From the NCBI RefSeq assembly GCF_042675965.1, contig NZ_JBHTKJ010000007.1:434001-498000 (forward strand): a stretch of DNA of 64,000 nt, in the 5' to 3' direction. Of this stretch, positions 1-8,228 are shown one piece after another; the first letter of the stretch is position 1; the number at the start of each line of letters is the position of its first letter. A model generated the notes under the pieces. That model was not told the origin of the DNA. It worked only from the letters and a program-made list of their open reading frames with translations, and made no database searches. Origin of the DNA: Virgibacillus_R byunsanensis (lineage in GTDB: Bacteria > Bacillota > Bacilli > Bacillales > Amphibacillaceae). The position numbers were made by a program, and so were the translations under genes.

Positions 1-2
1 GG

Positions 3-998
3 AAAACACACCTTTTTGTACCTGCATTGGAAAAAGATTATGCAGCAGAACTAGCATGTGTGGATGAGTTTCATATATACCCAGAGTTTCCTGGACTTCG
101 TCATCCAATGGAATTTTTTAAAGATATTCTTATTGATGCTGGATTTGAGGATAAAAATGTTGGTTTTGACTTTGATGGGTATGGTTCACCTTACGGGTAT
201 CGTGGTCCGCGACTGAGTGAAGTAATTAATGCTGAATTTATATCTATTTATGCCTGGGTTGAGGAGATGAGGTTTATTAAATCATCTACAGAGATTGAAC
301 TAATTAAGGAGTCATGTCGCTGGGGAAACTTGGCACACAGATACTTACAGAAGTATTCTAAGGAAGGTTTAAGTGAAGTCGAAGTATCAAGTAAGGCAAG
401 TCATGATGCAACATTAGCAATGGTTGATGCATTAGGGTCAGATTATAAGCCCCATGGGAAGACTGCCTTTGCTGGATTCAGAGGCCAAATTGGTAAGTTG
501 TCAGCATATCCTCACGTAGTTACACAAAACGCTACGATGAAAAGAGGAGATAATCTTGTTACATGGGGTGCAGCTGATGTATGGGGTTATCAAAGTGAAC
601 TGGAAAGAACGATGTTTGTTAAGGAGGTAAGTCCTGAACAGGAAAAGTATTTTAATTTAATGTATGAAGCACAAGAAATTGCCTTTAAAAATATTAAACC
701 AGGTGCAACTACTTCGAGTGTTGATGAGGAAGTACAAAGGTTTGTTGATGATAGTGGTATACGTCGCTATGTTCCACACCATACAGGGCATGCAATTGGA
801 TTGATGATGCATGAAGCTCCCTTTTTCGACCTTGGTGATCACACTATAATGGAACCAGGAATGGTCTTTACTGTAGAACCAGGAATATTTGTTCAAGGTT
901 TAGGTGGTTTTCGTCACTCAGATACAGTACTTGTTACGGAAGATGGTATGGAGATGCTAACCTATTATCCAAGGGATCTTAATTCTTTGATTTGTTAA
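3..998 (+). CDS. M24 (Xaa-Pro peptidase/creatinase fold) family protein, 5' end cut by window
   Basis: The reading frame is open from base 3 and reads KTHLFVPALEKDYA before the first TTG at 27, so the true start lies upstream. The C-terminal pita-bread fold is clear: HHTGHAIG at about 774-800, EPGMVFTVEPGIF at about 850-890 and the RHSDTVLVTEDG strand near the end. The family uses five metal ligands (Asp, Asp, His, Glu, Glu). His and both Glu are present, but the Asp-Asp strand reads WGAADVWGYQSELERT, so the second Asp is Glu and the first is not in its usual place. A dipeptidase-like or creatinase-like hydrolase are both possible. It sits 51 bp upstream of a peptide-type ABC importer and probably processes what that brings in. 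Confidence 0.85.
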   Translation, partial: KTHLFVPALEKDYAAELACVDEFHIYPEFPGLRHPMEFFKDILIDAGFEDKNVGFDFDGYGSPYGYRGPRLSEVINAEFISIYAWVEEMRFIKSSTEIELIKESCRWGNLAHRYLQKYSKEGLSEVEVSSKASHDATLAMVDALGSDYKPHGKTAFAGFRGQIGKLSAYPHVVTQNATMKRGDNLVTWGAADVWGYQSELERTMFVKEVSPEQEKYFNLMYEAQEIAFKNIKPGATTSSVDEEVQRFVDDSGIRRYVPHHTGHAIGLMMHEAPFFDLGDHTIMEPGMVFTVEPGIFVQGLGGFRHSDTVLVTEDGMEMLTYYPRDLNSLIC

Positions 999-1049
999 TT
1001 TATTTAGAAAATATGTATTGATAATACGATATTAATGGGGGTAAAGAGT

Positions 1050-2666
1050 ATGAAATCTAAGTTTTTAATTATTTGTATGTTTATTTTTCCTTTCACTTTA
1101 GGTCTAGTGGCGTGTAGTAATGATCAAAATACAAGTTCGGAAGATACTGATGAACAAGTTTTAGTATTTGCACGTGGTGCAGACTCTGAGAGTTTAGATT
1201 TTGCTAGTACAAATGATGGCGAGGTTTCTCGTGTGACACGGCAAGTTTTTGAGAGTTTATTATCTTTTTCGGAAGAATCGTTTGAGGTTATTCCTGGTCT
1301 AGCCCATGATTGGAAAGCAGAAGATGATGGGAAGGTATACACCTTTTATTTAGAAGAAGGGGTTAAATTTCACGATGGTACTGATTTTAATGCTGAGGCA
1401 GTAAAAACAAATTTCGAACGCTGGGCAGATCCAGCCCATGAATATTCCTTTGCAGATGATGGCTATTTCCATACAATATATGGAACCATGTTTGGAGGTT
1501 TTAAAGGGGATGAAGGTCACGTTATTGAAGAAATTAATGTGTTAGGGGATCATGAAGTTGAATTTGTATTAAAGGAACCGTTAGGTTACTTTTTGCAGAA
1601 CATGGCAATGGATGATTTTGCGATAGCTTCACCAGCATCATTTGAAGAGTTTGGAACAGAGTTAAACCAGAATCCAGTTGGTACTGGTCCATTTAAATTT
1701 GTTAGTTGGAGCAAGGATGACTCTATTATTTTAGAAAAGTTTGAGGATTATCGAAAAGAAGGATTGCCTAAACTAGATAAAGTTATCTTTAAAGTAATAC
1801 CAGATAATTCGGCACGTTTAATTGCACTACGTTCAGGTGAAGTGGACATCATAGATGGGTTGAATCCTGATGACGCGGAGGGTGTTGATGCTGAAGATAA
1901 TTTAGAATTATATACTCGCAGTGAGAACAACTTTGGCTATTTAGGATTTAATACAACAAAAGAACCCATAGATGATAAGCTTGTTCGTCAAGCAATTAAC
2001 CATAGTATTGATCGTCAAGCAATAGCAGATGCTTTATACGCTGGTTATGCAAGTTCTGCTGTTAATCCATTACCACCTGGCTATTTAGGTTATAATGATG
2101 AAATCGAAGGTTATGAATTCAGTAAAGAGAAAGCAAAAGATTTACTTGCTGAGGCAGGTTATAAAGATGGATTTGAAATTAATTTATGGTCAATGCCAGT
2201 GGCCAGACCTTACATGCCAGATCCAGAAAAGGTAGCTGAGATCATTCAAAATGATTTATCCGAAGTCGGTATAACTGTAAATATTGTCCGAGAAGAATGG
2301 GCACCATATTTGGAAAAGACTGCTGAAGGTGAACACGATATGTTCCTACTAGGATTGTCAGGAACAAATGGAGATCCGGATAACTTTCTAAATAACTTAC
2401 TACATTCTAATAATATTGGAAGTACTAACCGTACCTTTTATAAGAATGAAAAGGTAGATGATCTATTTGATAGAGCAAGGGTTTTAACCGATCAAAATGA
2501 GCGTGCAGAATTGTATAAAGAAGCACAACGATTAATTTCGGAAGATTCTCCCATGGTTACTTTAGTGCATTCTACACCTGTATTAGCAGCAAGAAAAGAA
2601 GTTGAAAATTATAAGCCGCACCCAGCTACTACTGAATCGTTAGCTGAAGTTGAATTAAGTAAATAG
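1050..2666 (+). CDS. ABC transporter substrate-binding lipoprotein, family 5 (DppA/OppA-like)
   Basis: This is the extracytoplasmic receptor for a peptide/opine-type ABC importer, about 538 residues, normal for SBP family 5. It has a lipoprotein signal peptide with lipobox LVAC (Cys22), a polar linker, then family signatures such as EEGVKFHDGTDFNAEAV and NPVGTGPFKFVSW. An in-frame ATG at 1035 would add five residues, but the GGGGG ribosome binding site at 1037-1041 fits the ATG at 1050. Permease genes follow after a 163-bp gap holding two hairpins. The substrate cannot be read from sequence; the flanking peptidase and carbamoylase-type amidohydrolase suggest a short peptide or N-substituted amino acid. 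Confidence 0.9.
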   Translation: MKSKFLIICMFIFPFTLGLVACSNDQNTSSEDTDEQVLVFARGADSESLDFASTNDGEVSRVTRQVFESLLSFSEESFEVIPGLAHDWKAEDDGKVYTFYLEEGVKFHDGTDFNAEAVKTNFERWADPAHEYSFADDGYFHTIYGTMFGGFKGDEGHVIEEINVLGDHEVEFVLKEPLGYFLQNMAMDDFAIASPASFEEFGTELNQNPVGTGPFKFVSWSKDDSIILEKFEDYRKEGLPKLDKVIFKVIPDNSARLIALRSGEVDIIDGLNPDDAEGVDAEDNLELYTRSENNFGYLGFNTTKEPIDDKLVRQAINHSIDRQAIADALYAGYASSAVNPLPPGYLGYNDEIEGYEFSKEKAKDLLAEAGYKDGFEINLWSMPVARPYMPDPEKVAEIIQNDLSEVGITVNIVREEWAPYLEKTAEGEHDMFLLGLSGTNGDPDNFLNNLLHSNNIGSTNRTFYKNEKVDDLFDRARVLTDQNERAELYKEAQRLISEDSPMVTLVHSTPVLAARKEVENYKPHPATTESLAEVELSK

Positions 2667-2676
2667 AAAAGCTAAA

Positions 2677-2708
2677 GGGTAGTAGAGTCATAGTATCCTC
2701 TACTACCC
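2677..2708 (+). terminator. Hairpin after the binding-protein gene (attenuator or mRNA-stabilising)
   Basis: A perfect 11-bp stem (GGGTAGTAGAG with CTCTACTACCC) and a 10-nt loop lie just after the stop codon. No T run follows, so a processing or stability element that favours the binding protein over the permeases is more likely than full termination. Confidence 0.6.
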
Positions 2709-2741
2709 TAAAACTTTAATTATGCCTAAAACACCATTTAG

Positions 2742-2778
2742 AAAAAAACAATTACTACTACTAAAAAATTGTTTTTTT
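2742..2778 (+). terminator. A/T-rich hairpin with T run
   Basis: AAAAAAACAATT pairs with AATTGTTTTTTT. The stem is low in GC but ends in a T tract, so it could be a weak terminator between the binding protein and the permease genes. Confidence 0.4.
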
Positions 2779-2829
2779 GTACATTTAACAACTAGAAATC
2801 GATATATACAAAAGAAATGAGGTGGAAAT

Positions 2830-3831
2830 ATGTTTACCTATATAACGCGACGATTAATTATGTTAATTCCTGTTTTGGTTGGGATGACTATAATTACTTT
2901 TTCTATAGTGCACCTTATACCCGGTAATCCCGCGCAAGTCATTCTCGGTGAAACTGGTACAGAGTCGGCTATAGAGGAGTTGGAAGAGAGTATGGGCTTA
3001 AATAAGCCATACCCTATACAATATGGTATTTATATAACTGACTTACTGAAAGGTGATTTAGGGACTTCTTTACGTTCTAAAGCGGATATTTCTACTGAAA
3101 TATGGCCATACGTAGCGGCCACCTTTGAACTGACATTATTTGCAATGATTTTTGCAGTTTTTATTGGAGTTAATGCTGGCATAATTAGTGCATGGAAACA
3201 AAATTCATGGTTTGATTTTTCAGCTATGCTTTTTGCACTAATAGGTGTATCTATTCCGGTTTTCTGGTTAGCATTAATGGAACAATGGTTTTTTTCTCAA
3301 GAGTTGGGGTGGTTACCCGCATTTGGAAGACAAAGTAGTAAAGACCCAATAGAACCAATTACTTATTTTTTTGTTTTAGATACTCTTCTTCATATGGAAT
3401 TTGCAAAAACATTAACAGTACTTAAGCATTTAATACTACCAAGTCTAGCCTTAGGTACTATTCCTATGGCAATTATTGCTAGAATGACTAGATCAAGTAT
3501 GTTAGAGGTTATGAAATCTGATTATATCAGAACTGTACGGGCAAAAGGTTCAGGACAACTTTTAACAGTCTATAAGCATGCATTGAAAAACGCTACTATA
3601 CCCGTTCTAACTGTGATTGGTTTACAAACAGGGGTTCTTTTGGGTGGGGCTATACTAACAGAAACAATATTTAGTTGGCCTGGAATAGGTCGTTATGTAT
3701 TTGAATCAATAAACTATCGTGATTATCCAGTAATACAATCTGGTATTTTAATAATTGCCTTTATTTTTGTAATTATTAATTTAATTGTTGATATTCTGTA
3801 TACCTATATAGATCCAAGGATCAAATACTAA
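2830..3831 (+). CDS. Peptide-type ABC transporter permease (DppB/OppB family)
   Basis: This 333-residue inner-membrane permease opens with the family N-terminus MFTYITRRLIMLIPVLVGMT and has about six membrane segments. The EAA loop that contacts the ATPase is visible as SDYIRTVRAKG near residue 235, followed by LKNATIPVLTVIGLQ. The ribosome binding site is GAGGTGG. It forms the translocation pore with the downstream DppC-like protein. No ATPase genes (DppD/DppF type) are present downstream, so they must lie upstream of the window or elsewhere. Confidence 0.93.
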   Translation: MFTYITRRLIMLIPVLVGMTIITFSIVHLIPGNPAQVILGETGTESAIEELEESMGLNKPYPIQYGIYITDLLKGDLGTSLRSKADISTEIWPYVAATFELTLFAMIFAVFIGVNAGIISAWKQNSWFDFSAMLFALIGVSIPVFWLALMEQWFFSQELGWLPAFGRQSSKDPIEPITYFFVLDTLLHMEFAKTLTVLKHLILPSLALGTIPMAIIARMTRSSMLEVMKSDYIRTVRAKGSGQLLTVYKHALKNATIPVLTVIGLQTGVLLGGAILTETIFSWPGIGRYVFESINYRDYPVIQSGILIIAFIFVIINLIVDILYTYIDPRIKY

Positions 3832-3844
3832 GGGGGCTGTGAAG

Positions 3845-4777
3845 ATGAAGACTACAGAAAAACAAAAAAAATCTAAACAACAATTAGAAAACCCCAATTT
3901 AGCTAATCAACAATTTGAGGAGGAAGAAATTAAAGCTATTTCTCCTTGGAGAGATACATTAAAACAATTACGAAAAAATCGCTTTGCATTGTCGGGGTTA
4001 ATTATTATTATATTATTTATTTTACTTGGTATATTTGCTCCGCTAATTTCTTCATACAGTTACGATGAACAAAATCTGGTTAATCGCCTAGAGCCTCCAT
4101 CAGAACAACACTGGTTAGGAACAGATGACCTAGGTAGAGATATATTTACTAGAATTGCTTTTGGAGCACGAATTTCTCTAAAAGTTGGATTTTTTGCTGT
4201 TACTGGTGCTCTGATTTTTGGAACTATACTAGGAATTGTTGCGGGTTACTTTGGGCGTGGACTTGATATGATCATATCACGAATTTTTGATATATTACTA
4301 GCATTTCCAAGTATTTTACTGGCAATTGCTGTTGTAGCAATTTTGGGTGCTTCATTAGAAAATGCCCTAATAGCTATTGCAATTATCAATATCCCTATTT
4401 TTGGGAGGCTTGTAAGATCTAAGGTAATTAGTTTACGGGAAGAAGAGTATATTATGGCAGCTAAAGCTCAGGGGATGAAAAACGGACGTATTATATTTCA
4501 TCATATTTTGCCTAATAGTGTAGCGCCAATCATTGTTCAGTCAACTCTAGGTTTTGGCACAGCTATTTTAGAAGCTGCTGGATTGGGTTTTCTAGGTCTA
4601 GGTGCACAACCCCCTTTACCAGAATGGGGAAAAATGCTTGCTGATTCACGTGATTTTATTCAAATAGCTCCTTGGACTCTAATTGTACCTGGCGTATCAA
4701 TTATATTAGTTGTTCTCGGTTTCAACTTAGTTGGAGATGGTTTGAGAGATGCACTTGATCCGAAGATGAAAAATTAA
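3845..4777 (+). CDS. Peptide-type ABC transporter permease (DppC/OppC family)
   Basis: Second pore subunit, about 310 residues. It has a charged cytoplasmic N-terminus, then the OppC_N segment (SPWRDTLKQLRKNRFALSG) and HWLGTDDLGRDIFTR, a DppC hallmark. The EAA loop is EEEYIMAAKAQGM. A GTG at 3839 is in frame, but AGGGGG at 3831-3836 is spaced 8 nt from the ATG at 3845, which is preferred. It is 13 bp from dppB and clearly cotranscribed. Confidence 0.93.
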   Translation: MKTTEKQKKSKQQLENPNLANQQFEEEEIKAISPWRDTLKQLRKNRFALSGLIIIILFILLGIFAPLISSYSYDEQNLVNRLEPPSEQHWLGTDDLGRDIFTRIAFGARISLKVGFFAVTGALIFGTILGIVAGYFGRGLDMIISRIFDILLAFPSILLAIAVVAILGASLENALIAIAIINIPIFGRLVRSKVISLREEEYIMAAKAQGMKNGRIIFHHILPNSVAPIIVQSTLGFGTAILEAAGLGFLGLGAQPPLPEWGKMLADSRDFIQIAPWTLIVPGVSIILVVLGFNLVGDGLRDALDPKMKN

Positions 4778-4920
4778 TTAATATTTATTTGATCAAACTA
4801 TTCTTTTTATATTGTATGTTTTTAAGCTCCTACTTCAAACGGGCAATACACCAATAAATTATTGAAAGTTTTTACTAATGGATCAGCGCTATGTAAGTTT
4901 AATGGAAGGTGGTTTATTAA

Positions 4921-6168
4921 TTGACAAAACTAGCCTCATGGATACAAACAAAATTGCACGAACTCAATGTTACCGATACAATGGATGTTCCAGAGGGATT
5001 TACACGTTTAAGTTTTTCAAAAGAAGAAGCAGAGGCACATAATCATTTTCAAAAAGTTGCTAAAGAACTGGGGCTCTTCACTTACCAGGATGGGGTGGGT
5101 AACCAATGGGCAGTTTGGGAAGTAGATAAAGAAGTACCAACGATAGCAATAGGCTCTCACCTTGATACAGACCCTTGTGGTGGAGGTTATGATGGAGTAG
5201 CTGGAGTTTTATGTGCACTAGGAGCAATAAAAAATTTAAAAGATAGTCAGTATCAACCAGCGAAAAACATCGCAGTTATCTGTTTTGTATCAGAAGAGTC
5301 CGCAAGATTTGGCATTTCAACTATAGGGAGTAAGGCTATTACTGGAATGTTGAACAAAGCCGAAATGTCCTTTGTTACAGATATTGATGGGGTTACAATA
5401 AAAGAAGCGATGGAAGAGTACGGACTTATTTGGGAAGAAATTGATCAGCCTGAACTCCCAGTTGATAAGTTAGAAAGCTTTGTTGAATTACATATTGAAC
5501 AAGGGATGCAAATTGAAAAAAACAATGCTGATATAGGTGTGGTAAATGGTGTTTCATGTCCAGTAAGATTAAAAATATCTGTGTATGGCATGGCTAATCA
5601 CACAGGCACAACACCGATGAATCAGCGTCGTGATGCATTTGTTGCAATTACGCCTTTAGTAAATTTTATAAGTGATGAAGCTATAAAAATAAATAAATCA
5701 TCGTCACATTCTCTTGTCGCAACAGTAAGCACCATAAATTTAAAGCCAAATTCTATGAATGTCATCCCAGGTGAAGTTGAACTCGGTGTTGATATACGAA
5801 GTGTTGATGATGAAATTAAGCGTAGATTTGCAGATACGATTAGGGAATATTGTAATTGTATTGAAGATAAGAATGATGTAAGCATTGAAATCAAGACATT
5901 AGTAGATAATGATTCAGTAATACTCGACATTGACGTCCAGCAAAAATTGATCCAAGCAAGTAATGAAAACGGATATTACACTTATACTATGGATAGCGGG
6001 GCAGGACATGATGTGATGAATATGGCAAAAAAATGGCCATCTGGGTTAATTTTTATCCCTTGCAAAGATGGAATTAGCCACCAACCAGGTGAATTTACCT
6101 CAATTAGGAACCTAGAAAAGGGTATAAATACTTTAACTAAATATTTACAAATAAATGCTGAAAAATAG
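4921..6168 (+). CDS. M20-family Zn-dependent amidohydrolase (N-carbamoyl-L-amino acid hydrolase / allantoate amidohydrolase type)
   Basis: This 415-residue protein hydrolyses a C-N bond such as an N-carbamoyl or ureido group using two metal ions. Visible ligand motifs are GSHLDTDPCGGGYDG (His, Asp), SEESARFG (Glu pair), HIEQG (His) and ISHQPGEFT near the C-terminus. The dimerisation domain contains GMANHTGTTPM. It starts with TTG 5 nt after a GGAAGGTGG ribosome binding site. It lies 143 bp behind the ABC permeases and ends at a strong terminator, so it probably acts on the imported compound. Exact substrate is unknown. Confidence 0.88.
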   Translation: MTKLASWIQTKLHELNVTDTMDVPEGFTRLSFSKEEAEAHNHFQKVAKELGLFTYQDGVGNQWAVWEVDKEVPTIAIGSHLDTDPCGGGYDGVAGVLCALGAIKNLKDSQYQPAKNIAVICFVSEESARFGISTIGSKAITGMLNKAEMSFVTDIDGVTIKEAMEEYGLIWEEIDQPELPVDKLESFVELHIEQGMQIEKNNADIGVVNGVSCPVRLKISVYGMANHTGTTPMNQRRDAFVAITPLVNFISDEAIKINKSSSHSLVATVSTINLKPNSMNVIPGEVELGVDIRSVDDEIKRRFADTIREYCNCIEDKNDVSIEIKTLVDNDSVILDIDVQQKLIQASNENGYYTYTMDSGAGHDVMNMAKKWPSGLIFIPCKDGISHQPGEFTSIRNLEKGINTLTKYLQINAEK

Positions 6169-6227
6169 GTGAAAGTAATATTCTATTAATGTTAAAAAGA
6201 GCTTAGTACACAATTTATAAAAATAAT

Positions 6228-6270
6228 AAAAAGGAGAAGGTAGATTTACAAATACTACCTTCTCCTTTTT
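6228..6270. terminator. Bidirectional rho-independent terminator
   Basis: A 16-bp inverted repeat (AAAAAGGAGAAGGTAG with CTACCTTCTCCTTTTT) has an 11-nt loop and T/A runs on both sides. It separates the convergent amidohydrolase gene and the hydroxyproline dehydrogenase operon. Confidence 0.9.
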
Positions 6271-6337
6271 ATTAATTGCAAGGTATTAATCGGGTATTGA
6301 AATGAATATGTGATGTCGACATTAAAAACTAATATGG

Positions 6338-7564
6338 TTATTTAAATAAGAAGTCATTTGCAGATTTTTCATATTCCCCCCATTTCTCCTGAATGATTTC
6401 CTTTCCTTTCTTTACATCTGGATGGAACTGAATATAAGCATTATCTCTTTTATCCTCAATCGCTCGAATGGATTCCGTTATTTCTGCTTCTACTCCTTCG
6501 ACTCCGGAATGATGAGCGATTGACAGTCCGGCTGTAACCCCTTGTGCTGCAGCAACTTTTGCCCCTTCAATACCGGTGATATTTCCTGCGACATATAAAC
6601 CGTCTAATGTTGTTTCCATCCGATCATTATGTAGAGGAACATAGCCACCTAATTCTTCCACCAAATAAAATGGACATCCTGCAACTGCTGCTAATTCTGC
6701 TAGTGGGTATAATCCTCCGGCAATACAAACGAAATCTGCAGCGATTCGTTCCTCACTTCCTTTGATCACTTCACCGTTTTTATCAACAGTTGCTAATAAG
6801 ACTCCTTCTACCTGAGCATCACCATATATTTCGATGACAGCCTTTCGAAGTTGGATCGGAATATCCCACATTTTCACCCCATTTTTAGGGTAAAAGGTAA
6901 CTCCAATATTTTTCATGAACTCGTTTTTCATGAATTTACTACCAAACTTAACGAGTGGTGATGGAGCCATATGGGAAACGTGGAGTAGGGAATTCATTAC
7001 TTTTTTTGGATGTGCTGCATCAAGTGTTAGTTCATTCATTTTGGGTAACGTTAGACACGCTACATCAATTTCTGCAAGCTTTAGTTCCATAGCTATAGCT
7101 GAGGAAAGCACGTTTATGCCAATGATTACGCCTCGTTCACCAGGTTTTACTCTATGAACGTTTGTCATAACCTGTGCTGCTCCAACAGACATGACTCCCG
7201 GTAGGGTCCAGCCGGGCACTGGGACGGGTGATTCTGCTGCTCCAGTTGCTATTAATAAGTGGTTAGTTTGAATGGTCTCTTTTTCTGTATATACCATCCA
7301 TTCTCTGTCTATTTTTTCGATATTATTGACCGATGTATGTAACTGAATCTGAACCCCTAACTCTATAGCTTGATTATATAAATTATGGGACTCTTTAACA
7401 CCATTCCACCATGAGCCGTCTGGTTCTTCATAAAGCTGTCCTAAAAGTCTTCCACCAGGCTTCATGTATTCATCCAGTATTAATACGCCTAGACCTTTTT
7501 GGGCGCAGGTTATAGCGGCGGATAAGCCTGCGGGACCTGCTCCGATAATAATGGCCTTATTCAT
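6338..7564 (-). CDS. NAD(P)/FAD oxidoreductase subunit of a heteromeric D-hydroxyproline (HcnB/opine-oxidase-type) dehydrogenase
   Basis: A 408-residue flavoprotein with an N-terminal dinucleotide fold (IIGAGPAGLSAAITCAQKG), a second one around VIIGINVLSSAIAMEL, and a C-terminal ...GLYVAGNITGIEGAKVAAAQG FAD motif. It resembles the HcnB/OoxA/PDH-alpha subunit of dye-linked amino acid dehydrogenases. Those usually carry a C-terminal BFD-like [2Fe-2S] domain; here it is missing and encoded separately at 7892-8161. The gene overlaps the upstream ferredoxin-like gene by 8 bp. In the pathway it would help pass electrons from cis-4-hydroxy-D-proline to the respiratory chain (inference from context). 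Confidence 0.85.
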   Translation of the reverse strand: MNKAIIIGAGPAGLSAAITCAQKGLGVLILDEYMKPGGRLLGQLYEEPDGSWWNGVKESHNLYNQAIELGVQIQLHTSVNNIEKIDREWMVYTEKETIQTNHLLIATGAAESPVPVPGWTLPGVMSVGAAQVMTNVHRVKPGERGVIIGINVLSSAIAMELKLAEIDVACLTLPKMNELTLDAAHPKKVMNSLLHVSHMAPSPLVKFGSKFMKNEFMKNIGVTFYPKNGVKMWDIPIQLRKAVIEIYGDAQVEGVLLATVDKNGEVIKGSEERIAADFVCIAGGLYPLAELAAVAGCPFYLVEELGGYVPLHNDRMETTLDGLYVAGNITGIEGAKVAAAQGVTAGLSIAHHSGVEGVEAEITESIRAIEDKRDNAYIQFHPDVKKGKEIIQEKWGEYEKSANDFLFK

Positions 7565-7895
7565 TTTCTGCCCCCCAATCCCTTACTGGTGTTGGAAGTT
7601 TGTCGCTACTCTTTACAATCATACCTTCCTGTATTGGTGTAAGGCATGCACGGTAACCTTGCTGGTCATTTACATTTACCCTGCATTCAAAGCAATGCCC
7701 GATGTTGCAATAGATTCCTCTAGGTGAACCACTCTCTTCATGATGGCGAAGAGTGCGTATTCCGTTAGCTAATAAGGCAGCAGCAATTGTTTCATTTTCC
7801 AAACCTTCATAGGTTTTATGATTAAAAGTGAAAGTAACCTTATTCTTTTCGTCTACATTGTCAAGCACGGGGTGTTTTAAAATTCGACGGTTCAT
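7557..7895 (-). CDS. [2Fe-2S] ferredoxin-like subunit (HcnA/OoxX-type)
   Basis: Small 112-residue iron-sulfur subunit of the same dehydrogenase. A beta-grasp ferredoxin fold precedes the cysteines in CNIGHCFEC and the later YRACLTP, which fits the Fer2_4 cluster pattern. It overlaps the upstream gene by 4 bp (ATGA) and the downstream flavoprotein gene by 8 bp, indicating translational coupling and a stoichiometric complex. Confidence 0.87.
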   Translation of the reverse strand: MNRRILKHPVLDNVDEKNKVTFTFNHKTYEGLENETIAAALLANGIRTLRHHEESGSPRGIYCNIGHCFECRVNVNDQQGYRACLTPIQEGMIVKSSDKLPTPVRDWGAENE

Positions 7896-8161
7896 TGATC
7901 GTTCCCCCCTAAATCTTCAAAACGAATAGGGCGTATTGGTGGTTGGTATTTTAATGTGATTTGGGAGTGTTTTGTACGATTTAACTCGGTAGCCATCTTG
8001 TCAACCATCCCTCGGCAAGTTCTTCCGCCACAATATCCCATGCCAGCTCTTGTTCTTAGTTTTAATTCTCGTGCAGAACATGTATAGTTTTTTGCTGTTT
8101 CTGCTAAATCATTGTATGTGACCTCTTCACACCTGCAAATGATCATATCCTTTTCTGCCAA
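7892..8161 (-). CDS. Stand-alone BFD-like [2Fe-2S] protein
   Basis: About 89 residues with the bacterioferritin-associated-ferredoxin-like pattern CRCEEVT ... GMGYCGGRTC, i.e. CxC followed by CxxxxC. In HcnB/OoxA relatives this domain is fused to the flavoprotein C-terminus, so this is a split arrangement. The longest frame begins at 8197, but GTAGGAGTG lies just before TTG at 8161, giving MAEKDMIICRC; this start is preferred. It is the first gene after a sigma-54 promoter at 8204-8220. Confidence 0.85.
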   Translation of the reverse strand: MAEKDMIICRCEEVTYNDLAETAKNYTCSARELKLRTRAGMGYCGGRTCRGMVDKMATELNRTKHSQITLKYQPPIRPIRFEDLGGNDQ

Positions 8162-8203
8162 TTGGATCACTCCTACTTTAATGTGTGTACCTATCATTTG
8201 TTA

Positions 8204-8220
8204 TGCAAGAATGATGCCAA
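8204..8220 (-). promoter_or_regulatory. Sigma-54 (-24/-12) promoter for the dehydrogenase operon
   Basis: On the minus strand the sequence is TTGGCATCATTCTTGCA. GG (8218-8217) and GC (8206-8205) are separated by exactly 10 nt, matching the consensus TGGCAYR-N4-TTGCW. It sits between the regulator stop codon and the BFD-like gene start, giving the operon its own activator-dependent start. A 14-bp palindrome (ATTCAAGCTTGAAT, 8227-8240) lies just upstream; its role is unknown. Confidence 0.85.
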
Positions 8221-8228
8221 ACTTAGAT

